Assembly: GCA_036704045.1 (NCBI GenBank)
Contig: DATNQM010000014.1
Coordinates: 109,305 to 173,304, forward strand
Length of the DNA: 64,000 nt
Source of the DNA: Ancylothrix sp036704045
Lineage (GTDB): Bacteria > Cyanobacteriota > Cyanobacteriia > Cyanobacteriales > Oscillatoriaceae
Reading direction: 5' to 3'
The notes beneath the pieces are model-generated. The model saw only the letters and a list, made by a program, of their open reading frames with translations, searched no databases and was not told the origin of the DNA. Every line of letters begins with the position of its first letter. The stretch's first letter is position 1. Shown in pieces: positions 1-9,153 of this stretch. Position numbers and translations under genes: made by a program.

Positions 1-1
1 A

Positions 2-343
2 CTTTCCTTTTGGGCCGGCATTACCTTAATGGGAGGAGAAGATCAACTTCAGCGGTTTCTTTATTGCTTAATAAACCTTGGTTTAATAGCCCTCGCCGCC
101 TTATTAAAACGCAGAGTTTTTCTCTTATTTGGAGGAGTCGGAGTATTAGCCTATTTTTATCAACTTGCCTATAGCTTTTTTAAAAACACAATTTTCTTTC
201 CCCTTGCTTTAAGTATTTTGGGTTTCATCATCCTTGGCTTAGGAATATTCATTACCCAAAACCGGCATTCCAAACCCCAAACTAAAATACTTCGATGGTT
301 GCCCCAAAGGCTAAGAGAAATAACGCAAAAAGATATCGGTTAA
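2..343 (+). CDS. C-terminal part of a multi-pass membrane protein (DUF2157-like), cut by the window edge
   Basis: The reading frame is open from the first bases of the window, so the gene begins upstream and only about 113 residues are seen. The visible part has three hydrophobic stretches (roughly LINLGLIALAALL, FLLFGGVGVLAYFY and FPLALSILGFIILGLGIFI) and ends in a basic tail with WLPQRLRE. This layout resembles the C-terminus of cyanobacterial DUF2157-type membrane proteins, but that is recalled similarity only. An internal ATG at 29 is unlikely to be the true start. Function is unknown. Confidence 0.55.
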   Translation, partial: LSFWAGITLMGGEDQLQRFLYCLINLGLIALAALLKRRVFLLFGGVGVLAYFYQLAYSFFKNTIFFPLALSILGFIILGLGIFITQNRHSKPQTKILRWLPQRLREITQKDIG

Positions 344-363
344 ATACTTGAATAATCACAAAA

Positions 364-387
364 AAACCGGGCTTAGAAACCCGGTTT
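364..387 (-). terminator. Rho-independent terminator of ilvD
   Basis: AAACCGGG (364-371) pairs perfectly with CCCGGTTT (380-387) across an 8-nt loop. On the minus strand the stem is followed by a run of T (the A-run at 361-366), so it ends ilvD transcription. It may also act weakly on the convergent membrane-protein gene. Confidence 0.8.
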
Positions 388-430
388 CTGTCATCAACCT
401 ACCGGCCAAAAAAAATACATATCAACCGGC

Positions 431-2119
431 CTAATTAAACAAATCTAAATCAGTCACAGCCCCCAAACTGCTAGAAGAAACCAACTTAGCATACTTACCC
501 AAAATCCCCTTCGTATAACGAGGAGGACGAGGTTGCCACTTCTCGCGACGTTGACTTAACTCCTCGTCAGAAATATGCAAATTAAGAGAACGCGCAGAGG
601 CATCAATCGTAATCGTATCCCCTTCTTGTACCAAAGCAATAGTACCGCCCACAGCAGCCTCCGGCGCAACGTGACCTACAACCATACCGTAGGTACCACC
701 AGAGAACCGGCCATCAGTAATCAAACCAACCTTATCACCCAAACCGGCCCCAATAATAGCCGAAGTAGGAGCCAACATCTCCCGCATACCAGGGCCACCC
801 TTCGGCCCTTCATAGCGCACCACAACCACATCACCGGCAACAATTTTGCCATCGAGAATAGCGGCTAAACACTCTTCCTCAGAATCAAACACACGAGCCG
901 GGCCGGTAATTGAAGCAGCCTTAATGCCAGTAATTTTAGCCACAGCCCCTTCAGTCGCCAAATTCCCGCGTAAAATTGCCAAATGACCTTGAGCATAGAC
1001 AGGATTATCCCAAGGACGAATAACATCTTGATTTGGCGAAGGTTCTGAAGGAACATCTGCCAAAACCTCAGCAATAGTTTGGCCGGTAATTGTCAGCGCA
1101 TCACCATGAAGCAAACCATGCGTCAACAACATCTTCATAACTTGAGGAATACCACCAGCCTTGTGCAAATCAGTTGCCACATACCGGCCACTAGGTTTAA
1201 GGTCACATAAAACCGGCACCTTAGCACGGATAGCTTCAAAATCATCAAGACTCAGGGGCACACCAATAGCGCGAGAAATAGCCAACAAATGCAAAACAGC
1301 ATTCGTACTACCACCCACCGCCATAATCACAGCAATAGCATTTTCAAACGCCTTGCGCGTCAAAATATCACGGGGGAGGATTTGATTTTTAACAGCATCT
1401 ACCAAAACATAAGCAGACTTTTCGGCACTTTCCGCCTTTTCTTCATCTTCAGCCGCCATAGTCGAAGAATACATCAAACTCATACCCATAGCTTCAAAAG
1501 CGCTAGACATGGTATTAGCCGTGTACATTCCACCACAAGAACCAGCCCCTGGACAAGCATTACGTTCAACAGCAGTTAACTCAGCATCATCAATCTTGCC
1601 GGCGCTATACTCACCAACAGCTTCAAAAGAACTAACAACAGTTAAATCACGACCATCATGGTGTCCTGGTTTAATCGTACCGCCATAGACAAAAATCGAG
1701 GGAATATTGAGGCGTGCCATAGCAATCATAGCCCCAGGCATATTTTTGTCACAGCCACCAATAGCAAGAACCGCATCCATACTTTGACCATTGCAAACCG
1801 TTTCAATACTGTCTGCAATAACTTCGCGGGAGACGAGGGAATATTTCATACCTTCAGTACCCATTGAAATCCCGTCACTGATGGTGATAGTACCAAACAG
1901 TTGCGGCATCGCACCGGCTGATTTTGTGGCCTTTTCGGCTCGCAGAGCGAGAGTATTGATTCCCATGTTACAGGGAGTGATGGTACTGTAACCATTGGCG
2001 ATCCCGATAATCGGTTTGGTGAAATCGTTATCTCCAAAACCAACGGCCCGCAGCATGGCCCGGTTGGGACTGCGTTGGACTCCTTGGGTTACAACTTGGC
2101 TTCTCAGATTGTCTGGCAT
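431..2119 (-). CDS. ilvD: Dihydroxy-acid dehydratase
   Basis: Converts 2,3-dihydroxy-isovalerate and 2,3-dihydroxy-3-methylvalerate to the 2-keto acids in valine and isoleucine synthesis, in the cytoplasm. The protein shows the IlvD/Edd family signatures: the three conserved Fe-S cysteines at C50 (PCNMG), C123 (GGCDKNMPG) and C195 (GSCGGMYTANTM), and the C-terminal GRFSGGTYG segment. The frame is open to 2152, but I chose the ATG at 2119 (MPDNLRSQ). It has AAGGAAG five bases upstream and gives 562 residues, the usual length. A terminator at 364-387 follows, so it is probably monocistronic. Confidence 0.95.
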   Translation of the reverse strand: MPDNLRSQVVTQGVQRSPNRAMLRAVGFGDNDFTKPIIGIANGYSTITPCNMGINTLALRAEKATKSAGAMPQLFGTITISDGISMGTEGMKYSLVSREVIADSIETVCNGQSMDAVLAIGGCDKNMPGAMIAMARLNIPSIFVYGGTIKPGHHDGRDLTVVSSFEAVGEYSAGKIDDAELTAVERNACPGAGSCGGMYTANTMSSAFEAMGMSLMYSSTMAAEDEEKAESAEKSAYVLVDAVKNQILPRDILTRKAFENAIAVIMAVGGSTNAVLHLLAISRAIGVPLSLDDFEAIRAKVPVLCDLKPSGRYVATDLHKAGGIPQVMKMLLTHGLLHGDALTITGQTIAEVLADVPSEPSPNQDVIRPWDNPVYAQGHLAILRGNLATEGAVAKITGIKAASITGPARVFDSEEECLAAILDGKIVAGDVVVVRYEGPKGGPGMREMLAPTSAIIGAGLGDKVGLITDGRFSGGTYGMVVGHVAPEAAVGGTIALVQEGDTITIDASARSLNLHISDEELSQRREKWQPRPPRYTKGILGKYAKLVSSSSLGAVTDLDLFN

Positions 2120-2496
2120 CGGTGCTTCCTTTGTCTCTAAGCGATGGGGCAAATCAGGGGTCTAATCTCGGTTAAAAGTTAACCTTGTGAATTAGTCGAA
2201 GGACTGTTGAGCGGGTAATTGCTAACTCTTTGACCGCTGACTGCTATTTCTAATTGTCTCAGAAGGTTGGATCGTTTGCGCCAATTTTTGTGTTATCTCG
2301 GTGATTGTAATGGTTTGGTTAGACAAAAGTCTCAAGAAGTGGGGACAGCTTACAAATTAGACAAACTACAGTCTTCGTTTGTCTGCTGAAGGCTATTTTG
2401 CTACCTACGACAGGAAAACCTCTTTTCTGTTTTTTTCTTAAGACACAAACTCTCCAACACTTGAACTAATAACTTTATAGAAGGTGCTAAAAATAT
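2120..2496. other. Divergent intergenic region between ilvD and a pentapeptide-repeat gene
   Basis: No gene is visible. It must hold the promoters of both flanking genes. TTAGACAAA occurs twice in direct orientation (2319-2327 and 2357-2365, 38 bp apart), with the related inverted TTTGTCTG at 2379-2386. This could be an operator, but no known regulator is implied. Confidence 0.4.
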
Positions 2497-3336
2497 ATGA
2501 GTGTCAGCGAAGTTATACAAAACTATGCCGCCGGTGAACGAGATTTTCGCAGTCTAAGATTAATTGGTGCAAATCTTGAAGGCGTAGATTTAAGTGGGGC
2601 AAATTTTCGGGATGCTAATTTAAGTGGGGCAAATTTGCGAGGCGCAAAATTACAACGTTCAAATTTACGAGAAGCTAATCTTCATACGGCGGATCTCAGT
2701 GGTGCAATTTTAAGTGAAATGAATTTGATCGGCGCCGATTTAAGTGTGGCTACTTTAGAAAAAGCGGATCTGCGTGAAACAAATCTAAGTCGGGCAAATT
2801 TAAGTGAGGCGAATTTACAAGGCTGCGATTTAACTAGTGCTATTATTTCTGAGGCAAAATTGAATAAAATTAATTTAAAGTCCGCTAATTTAACTGATGC
2901 AAATTTGAGCCGTTCAATTATTACTGATGCCGATTTAAGTAGGGCTATTTTGGAAGGTGCAAATCTAACAATTACAATTCTTTCTAACTCGAATTTGGAA
3001 GGAGCAAATTTAACTAATGCAGTTCTAAATGGGGCGACTTTAATTGGGGCTAATTTGAATCGGGCTAATTTAAGTCGTGCTAAGTTAAGTGGTTCTAATT
3101 TGGCGGGGGCTAATTTGACCAAGGCTCAGTTACGGGGGACTAATGTGAGTTGGTCTACGTTGCGAGAAGTGAATTTGACGGGGGCTACTTTGTATAGAGC
3201 TAAGTTAAGTTGGTCAAATTTGACGGGCGCTATTTTGCGGGATGCGATTTTGATTGATACAAATTTGGTGCGGGTTAATTTGCGGGATGCGGATCTAACG
3301 GGCGCTATTATGCCAGATGGAAAGACCCATGACTAA
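2497..3336 (+). CDS. Pentapeptide-repeat protein (279 aa)
   Basis: Nearly the whole protein consists of A(D/N)LxxANL-type five-residue repeats from about residue 20 to 275, predicted to form a right-handed quadrilateral beta-helix. There is no signal peptide or membrane segment, so it should be cytosolic. Such proteins are abundant in cyanobacteria and mostly of unknown role; a few mimic DNA and protect gyrase. The start follows AGAAGGTGC about nine bases upstream. It converges on the deacetylase gene. A second pentapeptide protein lies at 60.0-60.7 kb. Confidence 0.85.
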   Translation: MSVSEVIQNYAAGERDFRSLRLIGANLEGVDLSGANFRDANLSGANLRGAKLQRSNLREANLHTADLSGAILSEMNLIGADLSVATLEKADLRETNLSRANLSEANLQGCDLTSAIISEAKLNKINLKSANLTDANLSRSIITDADLSRAILEGANLTITILSNSNLEGANLTNAVLNGATLIGANLNRANLSRAKLSGSNLAGANLTKAQLRGTNVSWSTLREVNLTGATLYRAKLSWSNLTGAILRDAILIDTNLVRVNLRDADLTGAIMPDGKTHD

Positions 3337-3374
3337 TTTTTAAAAGTAGATTAATTTAGATAGATGCTGATAGT

Positions 3375-4079
3375 TTATGGGTTTATATTAGGGGTTTTTT
3401 GGCATGACCATAGTTGTTCGATTGTGACAAATTGATAGCCTTGATCTAGTAGGCGGGGAATGAGGAGAGCAGCGGTTTCTGTGACGTCTTCTCCACCGCA
3501 GTATCCGTCATGCAAAACGATGAGTGAGCCTGGTTTGACTTGCTGCATGACTCTTTCTATAACTATAGATACTCCTGGTCTTACCCAGTCTTCGGGGACT
3601 ATACTCCACATAACCGGCCGGTAGTCCCATTGTTGTAGGTATTGTAGGGTTTGGGGGGTGAATATTCCATTGGGCGGCCGGACGTCTCGGATGTTGTTTT
3701 TTACATATTGTATATCAAGGTCGCAGGCTTTGGCTATGGCAGTTTGGGTTTGTTCTAGGCTTTGTTTAAGTTGGTAGGGGCTAAGGCTGGGGAAGTTTTG
3801 ATGTGTCCATCCGTGCAGTCCTAGCCAGTGTCCGCTTTGGTACACTTGTTTCGCTATACTCGGTGAGTGCTGTATGCAGGTTCCTAGGGAGAAAAAACTG
3901 GCGGTTATGTTGTATTTGTCTAGGATTTTTAGGAGTTTTGGTGTGTGTTGGGGGTGTGGGCCATCATCGAAGGTGAGGGCGATGGTGGGGCTGGTGCCGG
4001 TGCCACTCCATAGGCAGCTGGGAAAGGTTGGTTTGAGAATTTGGTGGATGATTGGGTAGAGGGGGGCTAGTTGAATCAT
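3375..4079 (-). CDS. Polysaccharide deacetylase (NodB homology, carbohydrate esterase 4)
   Basis: Likely removes acetyl groups from N-acetylglucosamine in a cell-surface polysaccharide or peptidoglycan. The NodB motifs are in order: TFDDGP (catalytic base and first metal Asp), HGWTH (two metal His), RPPNG, a Trp-containing MWSIVPEDW segment and IVLHDG with the motif-5 His. At 234 residues it is essentially just the catalytic domain. The N-terminus is moderately hydrophobic but I see no clear signal peptide. Substrate cannot be told from sequence. Confidence 0.85.
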   Translation of the reverse strand: MIQLAPLYPIIHQILKPTFPSCLWSGTGTSPTIALTFDDGPHPQHTPKLLKILDKYNITASFFSLGTCIQHSPSIAKQVYQSGHWLGLHGWTHQNFPSLSPYQLKQSLEQTQTAIAKACDLDIQYVKNNIRDVRPPNGIFTPQTLQYLQQWDYRPVMWSIVPEDWVRPGVSIVIERVMQQVKPGSLIVLHDGYCGGEDVTETAALLIPRLLDQGYQFVTIEQLWSCQKTPNINP

Positions 4080-4719
4080 CGGGTATGGTTTGGATGGTGG
4101 GGAGTGTGTGCTAAGAGGTTATTGTAAAACTTTCGTTTGGTTTAGTTGAACGGTTTATAGCACCTCGGTTAATGTAATGGCCGGTTTATGGTTGTTGTTT
4201 TATATAAATTACCCAAAAATTATAAGAAGTTTTTAGGGATTGCTGAGAAGGGATAACTTTTTCAAACTAAAAATATCAGATTATAAGCTATGTTTTGGCT
4301 TTTGGCTATGCTTGCACTAAAATTATCCAAACAGAAAGCTTGCTATTTCCGAGTAAAGCATTTATGTATTATTTGAGGTTAGTTTGATGTCTATTAAAAC
4401 CATCTTAAATGGGGTATTTTAAGTATATTTTTTATAAAATTCAATAATTATAAAAATAATATTTTCTATATTTTGACATACTTAAATAACTGATTGACTT
4501 ACATTTTATTCATACTAAATTAATAAAATGTTGCTACATATACCCCCTAAATTACCCACCCCCTTATGAAGGGGGAATTTAAGGGGGTGCGGCTTCCTTG
4601 AACTGTAGTAATAATTATGGAAATTGGTAGAATTTGCTGGACGTTTAGCTGTTAAACTATCTAAAATTGATTGTTAAAATTAAAATTTAACCTTTATCCC
4701 AATTTCAAAAACCATAACT
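4080..4719. other. Long AT-rich intergenic region upstream of the orthocaspase
   Basis: No ORF of substance. It carries the G/C-run inverted repeat at 4542-4588 and otherwise AT-rich sequence that presumably includes the promoter of the orthocaspase/TPR-CHAT pair. Confidence 0.4.
4542..4588. repeat. Nested inverted repeat with C5/G5 runs
   Basis: ACCCCCT and AAATT at the left pair with AATTT and AGGGGGT at the right. Inside, CCCCCTT-ATG-AAGGGGG forms a second hairpin. Elements built from CCCCCTT/AAGGGGG are common small dispersed repeats in cyanobacterial spacers. Only this copy was noticed in the window. Confidence 0.6.
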
Positions 4720-5913
4720 ATGACTAATTTCACTCGTCGTCATTTCTTGCAAAGTGCCGGTTCTGCGTTAGCTGCGGTTGGAATTAACGAGCTTTTCTTT
4801 CAAAAACAAGCGGAAAAGTTTGGTCAAGTTTTAGCCCAAAACACACCGCGCAAACTAGCATTACTGGTTGGCATTAATCAATATGAAACACAACCATTAG
4901 AAGGATGCCTTAATGATATTGAATTGCAGAGAAATTTATTAATTTATCGGTTTGGGTTTAACCCGAAAGATATTTATGTTGTCTCTGATAAAAATGCGAC
5001 AAGGGCAGGAATTTTAACGGCGTTTGAGGAAGTTTTAATTAAACAAGCGAAACCGGGGGATGTGGTGGTTTATCATTATTCGGGGCATGGTTCGCAAATT
5101 TTTGACCCTAACCCGATTATAGTTGAACCTGGAAAAGAAGGTTTAAATGGAACTTTTGTGCCGGTGGATGGGAGTTTGCCGGTGGGTTTTCCTGAAGTGG
5201 GTGGGGCTGTGCCAGATATTATGGGGCATACTTTATTTTTGTTAATGTCGGCGCTGAAAACGGAAAATGTGACGGTTGTTTTGGATAGTTGTTTTGCCGG
5301 TGGGGCTACAAGAGATTGGAGAGTTCGTTACCGCCAGGGTGGTAAAAAAATTCTCGTTTCTAATCAGGAAAAAGCTTATCAAGAAGAGTGGTTATCTCGC
5401 TTAAATATGTCGCCGGAAGATTTTATTAAAGGCTACCGGCAAGGGGTGGCAAAAGGAACGGTTTTAGCGGCAACTTCGCCTACTCAACTGGCGCGAGAAA
5501 TGAATGTTAATGGTTTTAAATGCGGGTTATTTACTTATTTACTTACTCATTATCTGTGGCAAGAGGATAGTAATATTGAGCGGATTTTTCCAAAGGTTCT
5601 CTCAGAAATTCCTGAAAGATTTAATCAAGAGCCTATCTATGAAGTTAAAGTGGGGAGAGACTATCAAGTACAACCGCCATATTTTATTAATTCTCCGAAG
5701 TCTCCAGCCCAGGCAATTGTTACAAAAGTGAGTGGGGAAAATGCTGTTTTGTGGTTAGGAGGAGTTGATTTAAGGAAGGTGACAACGGGAACAATTTTTA
5801 CGGCGATTAATGGTACAGGAGAGGTAAAAGTTTTGGCACGGAAAGGGTTAGTAGCGCAGGCAAAAATTGAGAAGTCGATTACGGAAGGAACGCCGTTACT
5901 TTTGATGATTTAA
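4720..5913 (+). CDS. Orthocaspase (caspase-fold peptidase C14), Tat-exported
   Basis: A 397-residue caspase-family protein. The N-terminus has a twin-arginine signal (TRRHFLQSAGSALAAVG), so it is probably folded before export to periplasm or thylakoid lumen. The p20 domain follows: LALLVGINQY at about 45, the catalytic His at H123 (YHYSGHGSQ) and the catalytic Cys at C191 (VVLDSCFAGG). Both dyad residues are present, so activity after Arg/Lys is plausible, as in other orthocaspases. About 120 C-terminal residues form an uncharacterised domain. The TPR-CHAT gene starts 40 bp downstream, so the two are likely co-transcribed. Confidence 0.88.
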   Translation: MTNFTRRHFLQSAGSALAAVGINELFFQKQAEKFGQVLAQNTPRKLALLVGINQYETQPLEGCLNDIELQRNLLIYRFGFNPKDIYVVSDKNATRAGILTAFEEVLIKQAKPGDVVVYHYSGHGSQIFDPNPIIVEPGKEGLNGTFVPVDGSLPVGFPEVGGAVPDIMGHTLFLLMSALKTENVTVVLDSCFAGGATRDWRVRYRQGGKKILVSNQEKAYQEEWLSRLNMSPEDFIKGYRQGVAKGTVLAATSPTQLAREMNVNGFKCGLFTYLLTHYLWQEDSNIERIFPKVLSEIPERFNQEPIYEVKVGRDYQVQPPYFINSPKSPAQAIVTKVSGENAVLWLGGVDLRKVTTGTIFTAINGTGEVKVLARKGLVAQAKIEKSITEGTPLLLMI

Positions 5914-5953
5914 AGGTAGTTTGTGGTTGCACAAGTTAAGTTGAGGTGCTGTT

Positions 5954-8900
5954 ATGGGTAGAACAAAAGTTGCTAAAAAAATAATTTTGGGGTTAGTTAA
6001 GAAAGTTTCACTGTCAGGGACGATGATTTTGGCGTTTCTGTCGGAGTCTGGGATGGCAACACCTAGATTATTCTCGCCGGTTTTTAAAGATAGTTTGGCT
6101 GGGGTTTTGATTGCTGAAGGGCCGGTTAATTCTAATGCTGCTGAACAAGTTTTGCAAGAAGCAATGAAACTGTATGAACAGGGAAAACCAGAATCGCTGA
6201 AACAGGCAATTCCTAAATTTGAAGAAGCTGCTCGACTCTCTAAGCAGGGCGGTGATCAACTATTAGAAGCCGTATCTCTTTTGAGCATTGGCAAAGTTTA
6301 CGATGATCTCGACGACAAACAGAAGGCATTGGAGTTCTACAACCAAGCTTTGCCTCTATTCAGGGCTGTGGAAGATAAACGTGGAGAAGCAGTGACTCTC
6401 AACAACATTGGCCTTGTCTACAACCACCTCGGAGAACAACAGAAGGCATTGGAGTTCTACAACCAAGCTTTGCCTCTAAGAAGGGGGGTAGGAGATGAAC
6501 GTGGAGAAGCAGTAACTCTAAACAATATTGGTAATGTTTACAACGACCTCGGAGAACAACAAAAGGCATTGGAGTTCTACAACCAAGCTTTGCCTCTAAG
6601 GAGGGCGGCAGGGGATGAACGGGGAGAAGCCAGTACCCTCAACAATATTGCTAATGTTTACAATGAGCTCGGAGAAAAGCAGAAAGCCTTGGAATTTTAC
6701 AACCAAGCTTTGCCTCTATTAAGGGGGGCGCGAGATAGGCGTGTGAAAGCCACGACTCTCAACAACATTGGGGCTGTCTACAATTCTCTAGGAGAAAAAC
6801 AGAAGGCATTGGAGTTTTATAACCAAGCTTTGCCTCTATTAAGGATGATGGGAAATAGGCGTATGGAAGCCACGACTCTCCACAACATTGGTGCTGTCTA
6901 CAACTCTCTGGGAGAAAAACAGAAGGCGTTGGAGTTCTACAACCAAGCTTTGCCTCTAAGAAGGGCAGTGAGAGATAAACGTGGAGAAGCCACGACTCTC
7001 AACAGCATTGGCATTGTCTACAATTCTCTAGGAGAAAAAGAGAAGGCATTGGAGTTCTATAACCAAGCTTTACCTCTAACAAGGGCGGTGAAAAATAGAG
7101 GTGGAGAAGCCCAGACTCTCAACAATATTGGCCGTATTTACGACTCGCTGGGCGAAAAGCAGAAGGCATTGCAGTTCTATAACCAAGCTTTGCCTTTAAC
7201 AAGGGCAGTGAAAAATAAACGTGGAGAAGCCACGACTCTCAATAACATTGGCTTTGTTTACAACTCTCTGGGAGAAAAAGAGAAGGCATTGGAGTTTTAT
7301 AACCAAGCTTTACCTCTAAGAAAGGCGGTGGGGGATAGAGGTGGAGAAGCGACAACTCTTGCCAGTATGGCTTATTTAGAACAAGATAGAGGCAATCTCG
7401 ATACGGCACTTTCCCACATTGAATCTGCTATCACTATTATTGAAGACCTCCGCACCAAAATAGGTAGCCAAGAACTTCGAGCTTCCTACTTTGCAACTGT
7501 TCAAGATTATTATCAGTTGTACATCGATTTACTAATGCAATTGCATCAACAAAACCCCACCCAAGGCTACGATGCAAAAGCATTACATATTAGCGAACGT
7601 GCCCGCGCCCGCAGTCTTTTGGAACTCCTCACAGAAGCAGGGGCAAATATTCGCCAAGGTGTAGACCCTAAACTGCTAGAACAAGAAAGCAATTTACAGC
7701 AGCAACTTAGCACGAATGAACGTCGCAAGTATGAACTTTTAAGCAGCCAATATACCCAACAACAACTCAATGATATCGAACAACAATCTAACTCTCTACT
7801 AGGTCAAATTGACCAACTAAAAACCCAAATTCGCCTCACCAGCCCCCGCTATGCTGCTCTCAAATATCCTCAACCTTTGACTTTAAAAGAAATTCAAGAA
7901 GAGGTACTGGATGAAAATAGCTTGCTTTTACAATATTCCCTCGGCGAAGAACGCAGTTACCTCTGGGCTGTCACCAAAAATAGTATCACCAGTTATGTCC
8001 TCCCTAAACAAAGTGAAATAGAAACGGCTGTTCAAACTTTCCGAAAATCTGTAACTCAAAATAGTGGCTCAAATCTGGAAACCGGCCTACCTCTAAGCAA
8101 AATACTTTTATCCCCCGTCGCTAATCAATTAACAAATAAACGCTTAATAATTGTCGGAGATGGCGCATTACAATATGTCCCGTTTGCAGCCCTACCAATA
8201 CCATCTAATCCCGCGAATCCGCTATTAGTTCAAAATGAAATAGTTACTCTTCCTTCTGCTTCTAGTGTTGCTATCCAAAGACGGCAATTAACAAACCGCA
8301 CTCCTGCTGCTAAAACTTTGGCAGTAATTGCCGATCCTGTATTTAACTTAAATGATTCTCGTGTGGCAAATAGGCAACCAGAAAAGCCAGAAACCGAAGT
8401 AAATTCTGCCTTAAATCGTGTGAGTCGGAACTTAGGGTTAGGGGAAGGAGGCGTAATATTTGACCGGCTACAATTCACTCGCACTGAAGCGGAAAAAATC
8501 CTCGCTTTGGTTCCTAAAAATCAAAGTTTACAAGCTTTAGATTTTAAAGCATCTCGTCAACTAGCTACAGATCCGAATTTAGAACAATATCAAATTATCC
8601 ATTTAGCTACTCATGGCTTACTAGATCCTGTGAATCCTGAATTATCAGGTATTGTCTTGTCTTTATATGACTCCCAGGGCAAATCTCAAGATGGTTTTTT
8701 ACGGCTGCACGATATTTTTAACTTAAATTTGCCGGCAGAATTAGTAGTATTAAGTGCTTGTGAAACCGGCCTGGGTGAAAATATCAAAGGTGAAGGTTTA
8801 ATAGGTTTGACAAGAGGTTTTATGTATGCCGGTGCAAAGCGCGTAGTTGTTAGTTTATGGAGTGTAAATGATGTGGCAACTTCGGAATTGATGGCGAAGT

Positions 8901-9037
8901 TTTACCAGAAGATCCTGCAAGAAAAGCAAAATCCGGTAACAGCATTAAGAGAGGCAAAATTGGAAATGTGGAAATCTGAACAATGGAAGTCTCCTTACTA
9001 CTGGGCTGCTTTTACTGTTCAAGGAGATTGGCGTTAA
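5954..9037 (+). CDS. TPR-CHAT protein (caspase-like CHAT peptidase with tetratricopeptide repeats)
   Basis: A 1027-residue protein. Residues 10-45 are hydrophobic and may be a signal or anchor. TPRs run from about 106 to 466 as nine nearly identical 40-residue units plus a divergent tenth; a helical linker spans about 520-640. The CHAT domain occupies about 690-1027 with the dyad His in HLATHG (H887) and Cys in LSACETG (C936). CHAT domains are separase/caspase relatives; in characterised systems a TPR-CHAT protease is switched on by a partner or ligand. Here the natural partner candidate is the orthocaspase directly upstream. Substrate is unknown. Confidence 0.88.
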   Translation: MGRTKVAKKIILGLVKKVSLSGTMILAFLSESGMATPRLFSPVFKDSLAGVLIAEGPVNSNAAEQVLQEAMKLYEQGKPESLKQAIPKFEEAARLSKQGGDQLLEAVSLLSIGKVYDDLDDKQKALEFYNQALPLFRAVEDKRGEAVTLNNIGLVYNHLGEQQKALEFYNQALPLRRGVGDERGEAVTLNNIGNVYNDLGEQQKALEFYNQALPLRRAAGDERGEASTLNNIANVYNELGEKQKALEFYNQALPLLRGARDRRVKATTLNNIGAVYNSLGEKQKALEFYNQALPLLRMMGNRRMEATTLHNIGAVYNSLGEKQKALEFYNQALPLRRAVRDKRGEATTLNSIGIVYNSLGEKEKALEFYNQALPLTRAVKNRGGEAQTLNNIGRIYDSLGEKQKALQFYNQALPLTRAVKNKRGEATTLNNIGFVYNSLGEKEKALEFYNQALPLRKAVGDRGGEATTLASMAYLEQDRGNLDTALSHIESAITIIEDLRTKIGSQELRASYFATVQDYYQLYIDLLMQLHQQNPTQGYDAKALHISERARARSLLELLTEAGANIRQGVDPKLLEQESNLQQQLSTNERRKYELLSSQYTQQQLNDIEQQSNSLLGQIDQLKTQIRLTSPRYAALKYPQPLTLKEIQEEVLDENSLLLQYSLGEERSYLWAVTKNSITSYVLPKQSEIETAVQTFRKSVTQNSGSNLETGLPLSKILLSPVANQLTNKRLIIVGDGALQYVPFAALPIPSNPANPLLVQNEIVTLPSASSVAIQRRQLTNRTPAAKTLAVIADPVFNLNDSRVANRQPEKPETEVNSALNRVSRNLGLGEGGVIFDRLQFTRTEAEKILALVPKNQSLQALDFKASRQLATDPNLEQYQIIHLATHGLLDPVNPELSGIVLSLYDSQGKSQDGFLRLHDIFNLNLPAELVVLSACETGLGENIKGEGLIGLTRGFMYAGAKRVVVSLWSVNDVATSELMAKFYQKILQEKQNPVTALREAKLEMWKSEQWKSPYYWAAFTVQGDWR
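6271..7350 (+). repeat. Nine tandem 120-bp repeats inside the TPR-CHAT gene
   Basis: Each unit encodes the 40-residue TPR pattern LNNIGxVYNxLGEKQKALEF followed by YNQALPL and a variable basic stretch. The DNA core encoding KALEFYNQALPL is almost base-for-base identical between copies, including synonymous positions, which points to recent duplication or gene conversion. Copy number may vary between strains and may be collapsed by short-read assembly. Confidence 0.9.
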
Positions 9038-9153
9038 TCCTCCAAAAACCTACAATTACCGACATTTTTACAGAATTGCAGCCATTTTATTAAACTGAGA
9101 TTGCCATATCCGCAAAATAAGTTTATCTTGAATATTAGTTTTAGGAATGAGAT

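Noticed and set aside
431..2152. IlvD start at 2152
   Set aside because: The ATG at 2119 has a good ribosome site and gives the normal family N-terminus.
2682..3122. Long frame opposite the pentapeptide gene
   Set aside because: Low-complexity mirror of the repeat gene on the other strand; the periodic sequence keeps several frames open.
6271..7350. CRISPR-like array from regular repeats
   Set aside because: Repeats are 120 bp, in frame and encode TPRs; there are no spacers and no cas genes.
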